A stretch of DNA of 64,000 nucleotides from Pyricularia pennisetigena (GCF_004337985.1 NC_043743.1:4290186-4354185); one strand, 5' to 3'. Shown: positions 23,295 to 33,834, numbered from the stretch's first letter. A program made the numbers and translations. The notes: generated from the letters alone by a model not told the origin.

Positions 23295-26200
23295 TTATTT
23301 ACTTTGCATCCAAGCCCACATCCTCATCACGTCCTTTTGACCAATGGAATTTATGTTGCGGACGGCGGGAGACTGGCTCTGCGCTCTGACAACGCAAAAA
23401 CATGGCTTAGCAGCCTTGTGCTCGTGTCCCGCGCTGTTCACTGGCTGCCCGGTGTACTTATCCTTCCAGAAATGTAATAATGCATTTGAGGAATGATCCC
23501 TTTCCGTTAAAGCCTTTTCCAACCTCGTTATCCAAATGTGAGGCGGCACAATTTCCAGTTTTTGCGCCTGCTCACTTTCCTGGATCCATTGAAGCATCCG
23601 AGTCCAGCTTGGTATCCTGTGCGTGTTGTATATATGGTAGACCTTTATATCCACGTCTGTCGTCGTTGATATCACAGTATCCGGTACAAAAATGTCCAAT
23701 ATAGCCTCGGCAGCCTGGTCGACAGGAAACCAATCCAGCACCTCGTCTTGCAGATCAGGAAGGCAGCCGGTCAGGTTGCCAGTGGACAGCATCAACGGCC
23801 ATGCTTCGCTCATGTTCCAGACGCCTTGCTTATTGCCACAGAGCTGGCCGACCCTGATAATGCCAACGTGGCCAAACGTTCCATGTGCCGCGGCACATAT
23901 TTTCTCTGCGACCCATTTGGACTGCGCGTAGCCTAGTGGTGCTGCATGGCGCGGGTCGGAGGATGGCTCCTCCGGAATGACAGTGTGGGGCGACTGGGCT
24001 ACGGATGCCGTGGAGCTGATGAAGCAAAATCGTGCGGCGTTGGCGGCAGCAATCACTATCAGATTCTGCACGGCTGCTAGCTGGTTTTTGAAAGACGCCA
24101 GACGCAGACTGAAGTTGACAGGCCAGGCCGCGTGTATGTACAGCGTTGCCTCTTGGGCTATACACTGTCGATGAAGGGATGAAAGCCCAAGATTTTGACG
24201 TGTCAGGTCGCACGGCACGCTGATTACCCGGTCATTTCGGATCTGCGAACCGTCGAGGCCTCGTCGAACCAGAGAATCTCGTACCCGCTCTGCAGCGGTT
24301 TTAGAATCCTTGGCGCGGACTAGGCAAAAGGTCTTGGTCACTCGGCTGTCGGATAGGAGGCCATGCAGAATGTGTGCACCCAAGGTGCCAGTCGCGCCAG
24401 TCAGCACTACAACCTTTGTCTGGCCACTCTGGTGGTGACGCCGACCTGTGTTTTCAACGCTGCTGAACGTCGAGTACTTGGCAGCGAGGTCTCGCATCAG
24501 ATTGAGGTCTTCCTCGTCGTCTATTGTTTTGGGGGCAGACCCACGTATGACGCTCTGAAGAAACTTGCCAAGCTTGCCAATGCTGCCGTTGTCATATATA
24601 ATGTTCATGGGCAGCTTGTGGCTGTTGGCGGGCATAACCTCTGCTTCAATCAACCCCCGGACGTGACTGCACGCCATCGAGTCGACGCCTTGTTGATAAA
24701 GGTCTTGGTCGGGATCCAGTTTTCGCCCCAATACCTGAGTAAACTTTTGGTAAACTGCGGCTGGGATGTCTTCGATGCTGACGCCGGTCCTCCCCTGGGC
24801 TGTTGCCCCAGGCATGTAGGCGCCTTCAATATGCTCGGCGTATCGCTTTTCTGCCTTGCCGCGCATAATGGTGGCCTTGCTGCTTTTCTCCAGTGGCGGT
24901 TGTCCATTCGTGCCGGGCACTACGACAAGCATCGTCCTCGATATTCTCGCATGGCTCGGTGACGCCTGGTTGGCCTTGTCGACGGCTGGCCACACAGCAT
25001 CGATTACAGCGCTATCACCTTTGCCGCTACCATCCTTGGTAAAAAGTAAAGCACCGGGAAAGGTGCGCCCAGCACCAAACACCAACACGCCCTCCAGCAA
25101 GGTCGGGACTTGGGCGAGGATAGCTTCCTCGATCGGCGACGGATCGAACTTTTTGCCGTTGTCAAGCGCGATCTGTGCATCAGCTCGCGAGTGATAACGC
25201 CAGGCATTTCCAATCGACGGGTGGCGCTCGAAAAGATCAGCCGTAGCAAATGACCCGTCTGGCCGATTGGAATGCTCCTTAAGTGGCCACCCAGGCTTGA
25301 CGACTAGCTCAAACAGCCCTTCGTCCCGCGGCTCAAAGGCCAACACATGGTTATCGACCTTGCACCGCAAAAACTGCCAGTTTTTATCCTTGTCGAAATC
25401 TTCCCGGGCGGAGCATAGCAGGAATCCGCACTCGGCGCTGCCCATCCGCGAGATAAGTCGCACGCCTTTGTTCACCAGGTCGTCGCCGATAGACGTGGGC
25501 AACGCGGCGCCGCCGAAGCCGACCAGGTCCATGCTTTTCAAAATTTCTATCCCCTCTCGGCCTTCTTCCATCAGCATTTGTAGCACGTATGGGACAGACG
25601 AGAAGTATCTGACGTCGGGCACGGGGCTGTGCTTTCGCGAGAAATTGACCGCTTTTACAACGTTGGAGCCCGTAATTGGCATCCTGGACTCGGGAAAAAG
25701 CCAAATCATTGCGCCGCTTGTCCAGGACCGAAGGCAATCTGCTATGCCGCCGTGGTAAAGCGGCGTCGTGGTAAACGTTGCAGGTTTGTCTACTCCAGGG
25801 AGGCGGGGAAGGGCCCCAACTGCACAGTGTTGACTTTGCGGTAGGGGCTTCGGCAGGCCTGAAGATGTGCCGGACGAGTGGAAAATATGAGATATCTCAG
25901 AGGCTGAGGCTTGCTGTGGCAACTTGGGTTCTGCTACTGGCCTGTAAAAGTAGGGCGGGATTTTAAGCACATTGACCTTATCCTGAAGGTCATCTACAAT
26001 CGCCCTCAGTGATGGTTGGACGACAAGTCTTTTCACTCGCGACTTTTCGCAGAGATGCAAGATAGCTCGAGAGTCGAGTTGCGGTCTAGAATAGAGTGTG
26101 TCAGCCTCTAAAAAAAAAGATGCATTGGATTGTTTGCTTCACGTACGCAATGAAGAAGACAACGCAGCCAAGATGCGCGAGGCCCAGCCACGTTAAAAGG

Positions 26201-26582
26201 AAGTCGAGGCTCGTTTTGCAAATGAGACCGACAGTCTCAGGGGACTCGTTCGTCCCATTGCCTCTACCGAAAGCAGCTGATAGGGTGTTTGCCGCTTGCA
26301 ACGATAGGTTGCGAAGCTCTCGGAACGTAAGATGGGTAGGGACTGACTTCTGTGTAAGCATCTCTCGCTTGTATAATTTTGAATCAAGCTCATACCCATA
26401 AAAGCATCGTCGCGGGAAAAGTCGGCAAACCCCAAAGCCGCAACCTCAGGAATCGCTTCGGCCTGCTGGCCTAACATCTCCAGCACAGATTTGAAAGGCT
26501 GTTGTTCCTCGGGCGCTGAAGCTTGCCATTTTGCTGCTTCTCCGAGCGTGCATGTAAAGTAATTCAAATCAGCGGTGCTCAT
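23295..26582 (-). CDS. NRPS-like adenylation-thiolation-reductase (A-T-R) enzyme
   Basis: Predicted exons (minus strand): 26582-26396, 26342-26147 and 26085-23295, giving 1057 residues. The introns (53 and 61 bp) restore the frame and join THLTFREL and FFIA-PQLDSRAILHL-type phrases normal for this family. The adenylation domain (about 30-540) has the phosphate loop HSSGTSSGLPK (197-207), GSAECG in place of the usual YGPTE, and RADAQIALDNGKKFDP (about 428-443) as in carboxylate-reducing A domains. The carrier has GVDSMACS with phosphopantetheine Ser at about 597. The reductase (from about 685) has GATGTLG (691-697) for NADPH and YAQSKW (Y847, K851) as the SDR catalytic pair. The enzyme would adenylate a carboxylic acid, tether it and release it reductively as aldehyde or alcohol. 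It neighbours the ATP-grasp ligase, DDGS and O-methyltransferase, so a mycosporine-amino acid carboxylate is the substrate I would test first. That assignment is inference. An aminoadipate-reductase-type or unrelated aryl-acid role is less likely given the context. Confidence 0.88.
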
Positions 26583-26951
26583 TGTGCGTGCCAAGAGATT
26601 TGGTGTTGAGATGGAACCTGGAACATCATGTGTATTGTGTAACACTAACAACAAGGTCACCCATGTTTCCCGTGGCTGCCGCTCATCTCTTTTTTAGTAT
26701 TTTTTTTCCTGGTTACTCCTCTCGGGGCCAAGGTTTTCTATGATGTCATGCGTTGTTTCCGGATAATTATAGCCAGTAGACGGCTTTCTGGGACTATGAA
26801 TCTGCCACAGCTAAAAAGATAGAAGCGTATGGTTGGTGCTTTGTACATGTAAAGCTGCTGTAATTCGTGAATATTGCTGTGCACATAACTGCTTTTACTC
26901 GTCCCCTTTTTTCCCACTTATTATATCGTTCCCATTTTAATAATTGCTACG
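26583..26951. other. Intergenic region between A-T-R and ATP-grasp genes
   Basis: About 370 bp, moderately AT-rich with pyrimidine tracts. It must hold the A-T-R promoter and the 3' end of the ATP-grasp transcript. No clear TATA or operator is identified. Confidence 0.5.
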
Positions 26952-28487
26952 CTACATCATAAACATCTTGGTGGTACTAACGTTGAGTCTGCTCCATCTA
27001 CGACCCTGCCACCAGGCTGTTGCCACAGCCAGGGGCCAGTAGACATGATATAGCATCAATATCGGCAAAGGGTCCCACGCCTCAAACGAACCTTCTTTCC
27101 AAGACTTTATATGCAGCCAGAGCTCTGCCATACTTTCCTTTACCTTGGCTTCCTCTGCGTTTCCCCTCACCAGTTTGACAATAGGCAGCAGTCCCAGTTC
27201 TACCACGTCATGCCCGATCCAGTATCGAGGGGTGATATGAGAGTGTGGCACCACGATTTCAGCGACATGGCCATGTCCATTTACTTCCTTGGCCCCCTCC
27301 TGATACCCATCGGCTTGCGGCTTTTCATCCATCAACAAAACAGACAGATAAGCCTGCACCATATCCCTCGTCACCTCTCCAGGTTGCGTGAAGAGCACAA
27401 CAGCAGTGTGCACCCGTGGATTGCACTCGATGGCGTAAATGGCACCCTCCTCATCGACCATAAAGTCGAAGCTCATATGGCCCGTCATCGACTTGCTCTC
27501 GTCGGACCTGGCACAAAAGTCCCTGGTGAACTGCAACATGTCCCGAAACAGCTGCGAGTGGGCCGGCAACGCCTTGTAGTGCATCAGCAGCTCGGAGCTA
27601 GGACACGCCGTAAACACCCTGACTTCTCCTCTGACGACGAGCGCGTGGGTGCAGTATTCGCGACCACCGGGGATGAACTGCTGGACGATCCAGGGGTTTG
27701 CGCTCGAGATGGGCAGACCCAGGACGTGCTTTTCTGTCTCGGCAGCAGTGACCAAGGGGAGGAGCGTCATGTCGCCGCGATGCGCATCGTCCATGCCGAC
27801 GGGCTTCATGATGAACTGTCGTCCCTTTTCGGAACGGTCCAAAACCCGCAGGACGTCCTGGTGCGCGGCGACCTCGTGCGTCTCGGGCACGGGCAGACCT
27901 AGTCGCACCGCCTCGCGGATGAAGCTGTTCTTCTCGTGCAGCCTGACGGTGACTTTTTCGGTGAGCTGCACGCACCTGCAGCTCGTCGACTTCTCCACCT
28001 GTTCGGCGGCGGCGCCATCTTCGGCGGCCGTCGCGACGCCGGAGCAGGACACCCATAGGTCGACGCGCTCGCGCGTGACGAGGTCGACGAGCTGGTTGGT
28101 GTAGGATGAAGACAAGGATTTGGAGCTTGGTTTGCGTAGGGAGTGGAACGATGACAGACTCCGCGACTGGCGCCCGGACGAGGGGACCAAGTCGTCTTCA
28201 AAGTCAGCGCCGAGGACGCGGTGGCCTTGGTGGTAGAAGGCGCGGGCTAGGGTCAGACCCTTTGTCATGCCCACCCCCGTGACCAGGATTGTCTTTCGGG
28301 GGTGTTGTTGTTCAGAAGCGTGACGGGATAAGTAGCCGATCACGAGATGGACCACAAACAGCAGGGTAGTGACTGTGAAGGACAAGGGCAGAGTGACCAT
28401 GCTCAGCACGATTATGCCGAGCGTTTTTGCGGTATCATGGAATGCCAGGACGGCCATCGTGGGCGAGTCTGCCAAACCGTGCTTCAC
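26952..28487 (-). CDS. ATP-grasp amino-acid ligase, MysC-like, with N-terminal membrane segment
   Basis: An intronless frame of 511 residues. Residues about 23-52 form a hydrophobic helix (GIIVLSMVTLPLSFTV and onward), predicting a membrane anchor that soluble bacterial homologues lack. Residues 66-97 give the N-terminal Rossmann-like part (TILVTGVGMTKGL). The ATP-grasp fold follows: RQFIMKPVGMDD with Lys228, WIVQQFIPGGREYC with Glu277, and the metal-binding AIECNPRVHTA (Glu354, Asn356). In mycosporine pathways this ligase phosphorylates 4-deoxygadusol and condenses it with an amino acid. A glycine ligase is known from cyanobacteria, and fungal products imply Gln, Glu, Ser or Ala instead. The preferred amino acid cannot be read from sequence. 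The gene is the middle of three minus-strand pathway genes. A loop at 400-406 reads EVNGHG, also found twice in the DDGS tail. Confidence 0.88.
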   Translation of the reverse strand: MKHGLADSPTMAVLAFHDTAKTLGIIVLSMVTLPLSFTVTTLLFVVHLVIGYLSRHASEQQHPRKTILVTGVGMTKGLTLARAFYHQGHRVLGADFEDDLVPSSGRQSRSLSSFHSLRKPSSKSLSSSYTNQLVDLVTRERVDLWVSCSGVATAAEDGAAAEQVEKSTSCRCVQLTEKVTVRLHEKNSFIREAVRLGLPVPETHEVAAHQDVLRVLDRSEKGRQFIMKPVGMDDAHRGDMTLLPLVTAAETEKHVLGLPISSANPWIVQQFIPGGREYCTHALVVRGEVRVFTACPSSELLMHYKALPAHSQLFRDMLQFTRDFCARSDESKSMTGHMSFDFMVDEEGAIYAIECNPRVHTAVVLFTQPGEVTRDMVQAYLSVLLMDEKPQADGYQEGAKEVNGHGHVAEIVVPHSHITPRYWIGHDVVELGLLPIVKLVRGNAEEAKVKESMAELWLHIKSWKEGSFEAWDPLPILMLYHVYWPLAVATAWWQGRRWSRLNVSTTKMFMM

Positions 28488-28857
28488 AGAACCTCAAGGC
28501 AAAGCAGCGTGTTGATAGTATGCCGCAAAAGGGGGTAGGGGGGGTCACCGCACCATCTGAGGAGACCAGCAATTATCCCTCTCTTGACCCTCGCTGTGCT
28601 ACCGTTTGGCCAAAGTAGCTTTTCGGTGTGGAGTGACAGGCAGGACCGCGGTCATGTCGTCATAGAAGCACAATCATGCTCTCATTATGCAAGCCCCGAT
28701 GCGTGCAATTGGCTCTCGGCTCAAACGAGATGGGTTACAATCGCCTATATACCCTATTTCGGGAGCTAACTGCATGGAAATTCATGCACGATCTATTGCG
28801 CCATTTTTGCTAGTGGTGCCCGGAAACTCATCCCATGCAAATGCATTTGCCTTATTT

Positions 28858-28911
<54 letters not shown>

Positions 28912-29365
28912 CCCGGTACCTGGGAAGTACTTGCACTTGCCCTTACTAACGGCTGCGCCCCCGAGGACCCCCGCAACCATCCAGCCGAGGCACTCTTGCG
29001 CTTACCTCTGGCCCAGGGATGCCTGCCCTCGTCAGATCAAGTCCGAGGACCCTGATCGTCGCCAGATTTTGGGATTTATCGCCCGACGAGCTCAGGAACC
29101 GATCTATGCTATTATGCGAGAACAGTAGATTGTGGTGTCCAATTTGCTTCGTATATTGACACTATGCATGCTGCTATGAAATTTATCTCCCAGCCCGAAA
29201 AAAAAAAGGGAGTTTCATGTCTTTCACCGAAGGGCGTGTTTCCCAATTAATGATACTTCCATCATCCAAATACAAATATTCTCGATACTATAGAAGCGAG
29301 CATGCAGATAGCCTATTGCTAAACCCGAACAACGCCTGACTGCCCATCATTGTCATCATCATTCA
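28488..29365. other. Intergenic region with long poly-T tract
   Basis: About 880 bp between the ATP-grasp and DDGS genes. It holds a 46-base T run (28861-28906). It should contain the ATP-grasp promoter (right of 28487) and the DDGS 3' end. No ORF here has convincing coding character. Confidence 0.6.
28861..28906 (+). repeat. Poly(dT) tract, 46 bases
   Basis: An uninterrupted T run, roughly 370-420 bp upstream of the ATP-grasp start. It could be a nucleosome-excluding promoter element or the poly-A tail of a retroposed sequence. Length is likely imprecise in the assembly. Confidence 0.9.
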
Positions 29366-31064
29366 TCAATAGCCAGACTTGACGCCGTCAACCAGTGGCT
29401 TCTGCTCTAGCCCGTTCAAACCGTGGCCGTTAACGTCAATTCCAGTCTTGATAGCGCCAAAATTGGGCACGACACCATTTTTGACAGTTTTGTTGCCGTG
29501 GCCGTTGACATCCTTCAAGCCGCCATTAACAGCCTGCGGCTCGCTGATGACACCAGCCTGCGCGGCAGCAGCTTCGACGGACAGGTCTTCGGTGGCGTTA
29601 TCCGTATAACCAGTGTCGCTCGCGTCCACGTAGGCCTCGAGGCCCTCGCCTCCGCGGGGGTACGTCTTGCAGATGGCCTTGTGCTTCTTGAGCGCGTCGT
29701 TCAGCGTCTCAGCCGACAAGTCATTGAGGAACGTACAGCTGCCGAGCGGATTGGGCACGGCCAGGCGCAGCTTGCCGTCGCGGGTCTTGAGGATGGCAGC
29801 GGTGCCCTTCTCGAGCACCTCCTCGTCGAACATCGGGTGGTCGATGGATAAACCGGCACGGCTAAACAGGTCCAAGAGGCGCCTGTGCTCGGCGTCCTTG
29901 AGCATGCCCTGGGTGTTGGCGAGGGTGGCCGTGTACGCCATGTCAATCGAGATTGCGTGACCGTGGCGCAGAGGCGTCTCGGGCATGAGCTCGTGCAAGG
30001 GAGACCAGGTGTGGCCGTAGGCAATGACGCGGTCCAGGCCGATTTCGTGCAGGTTGGGCGACTCGAGCTTGAGCATCTCAAAGATTCCCTCGCGATTAAT
30101 CTTTATGACGGGGGATAACATTGTTAGCAGGGGTCTTGCGGAGACAGGCGGCCATCAAAAGAAAAAGGACCCCGGTGGACAGTCAACTCACAATATCGGC
30201 AGCGCTGCGCACCTCGGCCGGCGCACCATCCGCCCGGCCAAACTTGGACTCGATGAGCTGCTCGCAGTACTTGTCGAGCAGGTCAAACACTTGCAGGTGG
30301 GCGCAGCTCGAGATCTTGATCAGCTCAGCAAAGCCGTTGCGAACCTGGGAGATGGGAAGAGTGCGCAGAAATGTAAAGTCGAGGAAGGTGTGTATGGGTG
30401 CGTGGTAGGCGCCCAGGCGGTTCTTGTAGCGGCCATGGTTGACGGCCACCTTGATGCTGACACTGGCGTCGATGAGGCCGATGACTGTGGTGGGGATGCG
30501 GATGAAATTGGTGTTGCGACGGTATGATGCACAGGCGAATCTAGAAAAGAAAAGAAAAAAAGTCACTTCTTTGTTCGCATCCATCAAGTCGAAAGGGGGT
30601 GGACTGGTCAAAAAACTGCTTACCCTGCCACATCCGTGACCAGCCCTCCACCCACCACAAGGACGGGTTCCTGTTTTCTCCCTTGTAAGTTATCTTATCA
30701 TCAAATACTATCTTTGATGTGAGTGGAGACACACCTTGCGGATAATTCCAAAGTCGGTCATGGCATCGCAGATGCTCAGATAAGTGTCAATGGTCTTGGC
30801 CTTCTCGCCGATGGAGGTCTGCTTGACGCTAAGGTCTAGGTCATAGTGCCGAAAGTAGGCCTCCATCCGCTTGCCGTAGATGCTGAAGATGTTCTTGTCG
30901 GTGACGGCCAGGACGCGACCCCATTTCTTGTAACAGTTGGCTAGGCCCGGGTTGTTGACGTCGAAAACGCCGTCCACAAAGGTAAAGTCGTACTCAATCT
31001 TTTCGTAACCTTCTACATGGAACCCCTGAGGGGTCTCACTGACGGTTGCCTTGAGGTCTGACAT
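29366..31064 (-). CDS. Desmethyl-4-deoxygadusol synthase-like sugar-phosphate cyclase (MysA-like)
   Basis: Predicted exons (minus): 31064-30735, 30670-30624, 30540-30192 and 30100-29366, giving 486 residues. All junctions have GT and AG and a CTAAC branch site precedes the last exon. The 47-nt second exon encodes [16 protein letters not shown], the NAD-binding GGG...D..G motif of dehydroquinate-synthase folds. Exon 3 gives [28 protein letters not shown] and NGFAELIK (metal Glu). Exon 4 gives AYGHTWSP (metal His272) and [11 protein letters not shown]. These match the DDGS subgroup that cyclises sedoheptulose 7-phosphate to desmethyl-4-deoxygadusol. 2-epi-5-epi-valiolone synthase is the alternative, and the O-methyltransferase and ATP-grasp neighbours favour DDGS. 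Residues from about 400 form a low-complexity tail with two VNGHG motifs (440-444 and 465-469). The gene is divergent from the O-methyltransferase. Confidence 0.92.
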
Positions 31065-32133
31065 GTTTTGTCACTGGTTGATCTGGGGGAACAGGGAAAA
31101 AAAAAAAAAAAAAAAAAAAGACAAGGGTGACAAGGGTTGTCTTGAAACTGAGAGGAAGATCGGGAGAGAGATCTTACTACCTGCCCAAGACAAAGAAAGT
31201 ACCGGGCAGCTTATATACATCGGGAGGGTCCTTGGCCACCCCAAGACTTCACTTCTAACGTACCGAAGCCGTCAAGTCCATGTACTCTACGATTCGTCCA
31301 AGCAGTCATTGACTCATTGGAGTGATTGACGGTACGGGATCCGACGGGCGCCAAAAAGGGGGAACAGCAATAGTGAATAATTGACATGACTGTCACTTAC
31401 TTGCAGGCAAATCAAGCCAACACGTGAAGTCGTGACATCCTGCCCGTGGTTGCTATGCAGGGATAAAAATGCTAGAGCCCATGCATGTAAACAATGCATA
31501 GCATAGCCCTATTGCAGCCCCATCTTGCTAGCGTCCCCCGTCAAATCGGAGATCGAACCAGCAACTTATCTCATGCGGTGCTATCCGGGTGTCAATCGTA
31601 AATCCCTCACGATATGCTGATCTTTTTCCTAAATCACCCATCGCCCGAGCAAATAGGCAATTGAATTCGGAATGGTCTCATAATTGGCGCGGTTGTAACG
31701 GCACCTATCACCGATTGAAGGGGACCCAAGGCCCCTGGCCCCCATAGTGAAGGGGGCACCCAAAGCAGCCATGTGAGTGGAGTACCTGAATTGTGGCTGC
31801 TGCACGCGGGCGAGATGTGGCACCACTGGCGCCCCGGATGGGCTGCATTAAGCATAATCGATGACCCTAATACACTAGGTCGATGACATATACGATTTCG
31901 CGGGCAGGCCTGGCATGGAGTAGAGGTACCTCTCAGGTATCCCTGGTCTTTTATCGACTTCCCCGCATTCATCACCAGCGGGCGATCCAATTAGTCCCCA
32001 AGTTATTTTTACTTTTTTGTACCTGAGAAGAGACGTCCCACCCAGTGCCACCCACGCCCCCCGCGATACTGAACAATTCTAGCTCAAGATACCACAACCA
32101 ATTCCACACCAAGGCGGGGGCAACGATTTCACC
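31065..32133. promoter_or_regulatory. Shared divergent promoter region of DDGS and O-methyltransferase genes
   Basis: About 1.07 kb separates the two divergent start codons, so both promoters lie here and co-regulation is plausible. A TATATAAG box reads on the minus strand at 31217-31210, about 150 bp upstream of the DDGS ATG. An A22 tract lies at about 31099-31120. No TATA box is evident for the methyltransferase. No open frame here looks coding. Confidence 0.65.
31210..31217 (-). promoter_or_regulatory. TATA box for the DDGS gene
   Basis: TATATAAG on the minus strand, about 146 bp upstream of the predicted ATG, a reasonable distance given a 5' leader. Confidence 0.5.
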
Positions 32134-33145
32134 ATGAGCACCACCCTGAATGCCAAAGACTTCAAAGGCGTGGCCTACGCCGAACAGGAGGAAGTATACG
32201 TATGCTCCAGTCCGAGAATATTCATTCTTCTTCTTCTTCTTCTTCCATTTGCTTGTCGGCTCTCAAAACTGATTCTAGCTGCTGAAAACCAACAGTTCAA
32301 CGATGGCCGTGAAAAGGAACTCTTGGAATATGTGCTGAACCACCCATCAGTGTCAGAAATCAGGGGTCAACCACAAAGGGTGCTGGAAGCGATTGATGAG
32401 TTTGGCCGTAACCAGAAATACCTGATGAACGTTGGAGAGTACAAAGGCAGAACAGTCCGCGAGATCATCCAAAAGAACAAACCAGCCACCATGGTAGAGC
32501 TGGGAGGGTACGTCGGCTACTCGGCTGTTGCCTTTGCGGCTGCTGCCAAAGAAGCCGGGGGCGAGCGGTACATCAGTATCGAACACAACCCCGAGTTTGC
32601 CCACGTCATCGAGGAGATGGTTAAGCTCGCTGGGCTGCAGGACTTTGTAACCGTTGTGGTGGGCGGCAGCTCGGAGGCGTTGAGGAGGTTGCACGGTAAC
32701 GGGACGCTCAAGCATATTGATCTGCTGTTCCTGGATCATCTCAAGCCGCTTTATACGCCTGATCTGAAGCTCTGTGAGGAACTGGAACTCGTTGGGCCTG
32801 GCACCGTCCTCGTTGCTGACAATGGTGAATTCCCTCTTCCTCCCTCCCTGCTGAGGCCCTTGTCTAACTTTTGTCCGAAATAGTTGTCAAGCCTGGCAAT
32901 CCGCCATATTTGAAATATGTCCGAAGCACCGTCGCTGAGAAACGCGATGCAATGTCCAAGGTCATGGACACGGACGCCAAGGGCAATCCAAACCTGGTAT
33001 ACGAAAGCGAGTTTGTAGAAGGCTGGGAGCCCAGCGGGGTACCCGTAAGCAGCTGTCCTCTGCTCTTCCATTTGAGCCAGCTTGCAGCTAACACGCCCAA
33101 CAGGATGCTCTGGAGGTTACGCATTGTGTTGGCATTCAGAGCTAA
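32134..33145 (+). CDS. Catechol-type SAM O-methyltransferase (MysB-like)
   Basis: Predicted exons: 32134-32199, 32296-32824, 32884-33044 and 33104-33145, giving 265 residues. The intron choices join AEQEEVY-FNDGREKELL, LVADN-VVKPGNPP and EPSGVP-DALEVTHC. SAM motif I is VELGGYVGYSA (89-99). The catechol-OMT catalytic set is visible: LDHLK (Asp169, Lys172) and VADN (Asp197, Asn198). In mycosporine pathways an O-methyltransferase of this kind converts desmethyl-4-deoxygadusol to 4-deoxygadusol. The enzyme is soluble, with no signal peptide. Its divergent arrangement with the DDGS gene supports that role. Without the neighbours it would be only a generic catechol O-methyltransferase. The end (VGIQS then TAA) matches the usual short C-terminus of the family. 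Confidence 0.86.
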
Positions 33146-33834
33146 ACGGCCTGCAGAAATGGTTTTTCGTCCCCGGCTATCAACAGTAGAACCGATCAAT
33201 GACGGAATTTTAATCTTTGGTTCATCCATGGCTTCAATGCGAGTCACCGTTAGGGGGCTGGTGCGGCGTCATTCAAGTCACTACACCACAATACCAGGCA
33301 ACGCCATCTACCAACAACAATGCGGCAATGTTCCTATTGATCCAATGTTGAAAGAAATAGCTATAATTAGTAGTAGGGTGGGTACCTATTGTCCTACTTG
33401 CCTAGACACCTCAGTTCGATCGTACGTCACTGTGCTGAGATATGCCTGCCGTTGTATCTTGGCACGGCAGGCAGAGAGGTCAGGAGACCCCGCTGGCGAA
33501 CCACGGCCTTAGATTGGGCGTCAGACATCGCCTTTTTGAATGAGAAACCTCACCTCTCCTTGGTTTTCTGTCCCGTTTTCATCCGCCTCAATCACCCCCG
33601 CTCCGTCTCCGAATAACTGAAAATTGTGCAAACAAAGGAACTAAAACGAGGCTGGAAACGGCCTCCTGAGCTCTTTGCTACCCGCTTTCGGCTCCATGGC
33701 GAAACAGATCCTTGGTTAACGTATCGGGAATTTAGTTGAGCCAATCTTGTACATTTTTTTTTTTTTTTCATTTCTTGTATTACATTACATCTAACTCGCA
33801 GCATAGTGCGTAGTGTCCATCAATACTTTACCAA
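33146..33834. other. Intergenic, convergent genes
   Basis: About 690 bp between the O-methyltransferase stop and the end of the 7TM-RGS gene. No gene seen. A T14 tract lies at about 33755-33768 and presumably belongs to 3' regions. Confidence 0.55.

Noticed and set aside
26343..26395. Alternative 46-bp first intron of the A-T-R gene (acceptor CACAG)
   Set aside because: That acceptor puts the downstream exon out of frame. The acceptor seven bases later (GTCAG) restores the THLTFREL reading frame.
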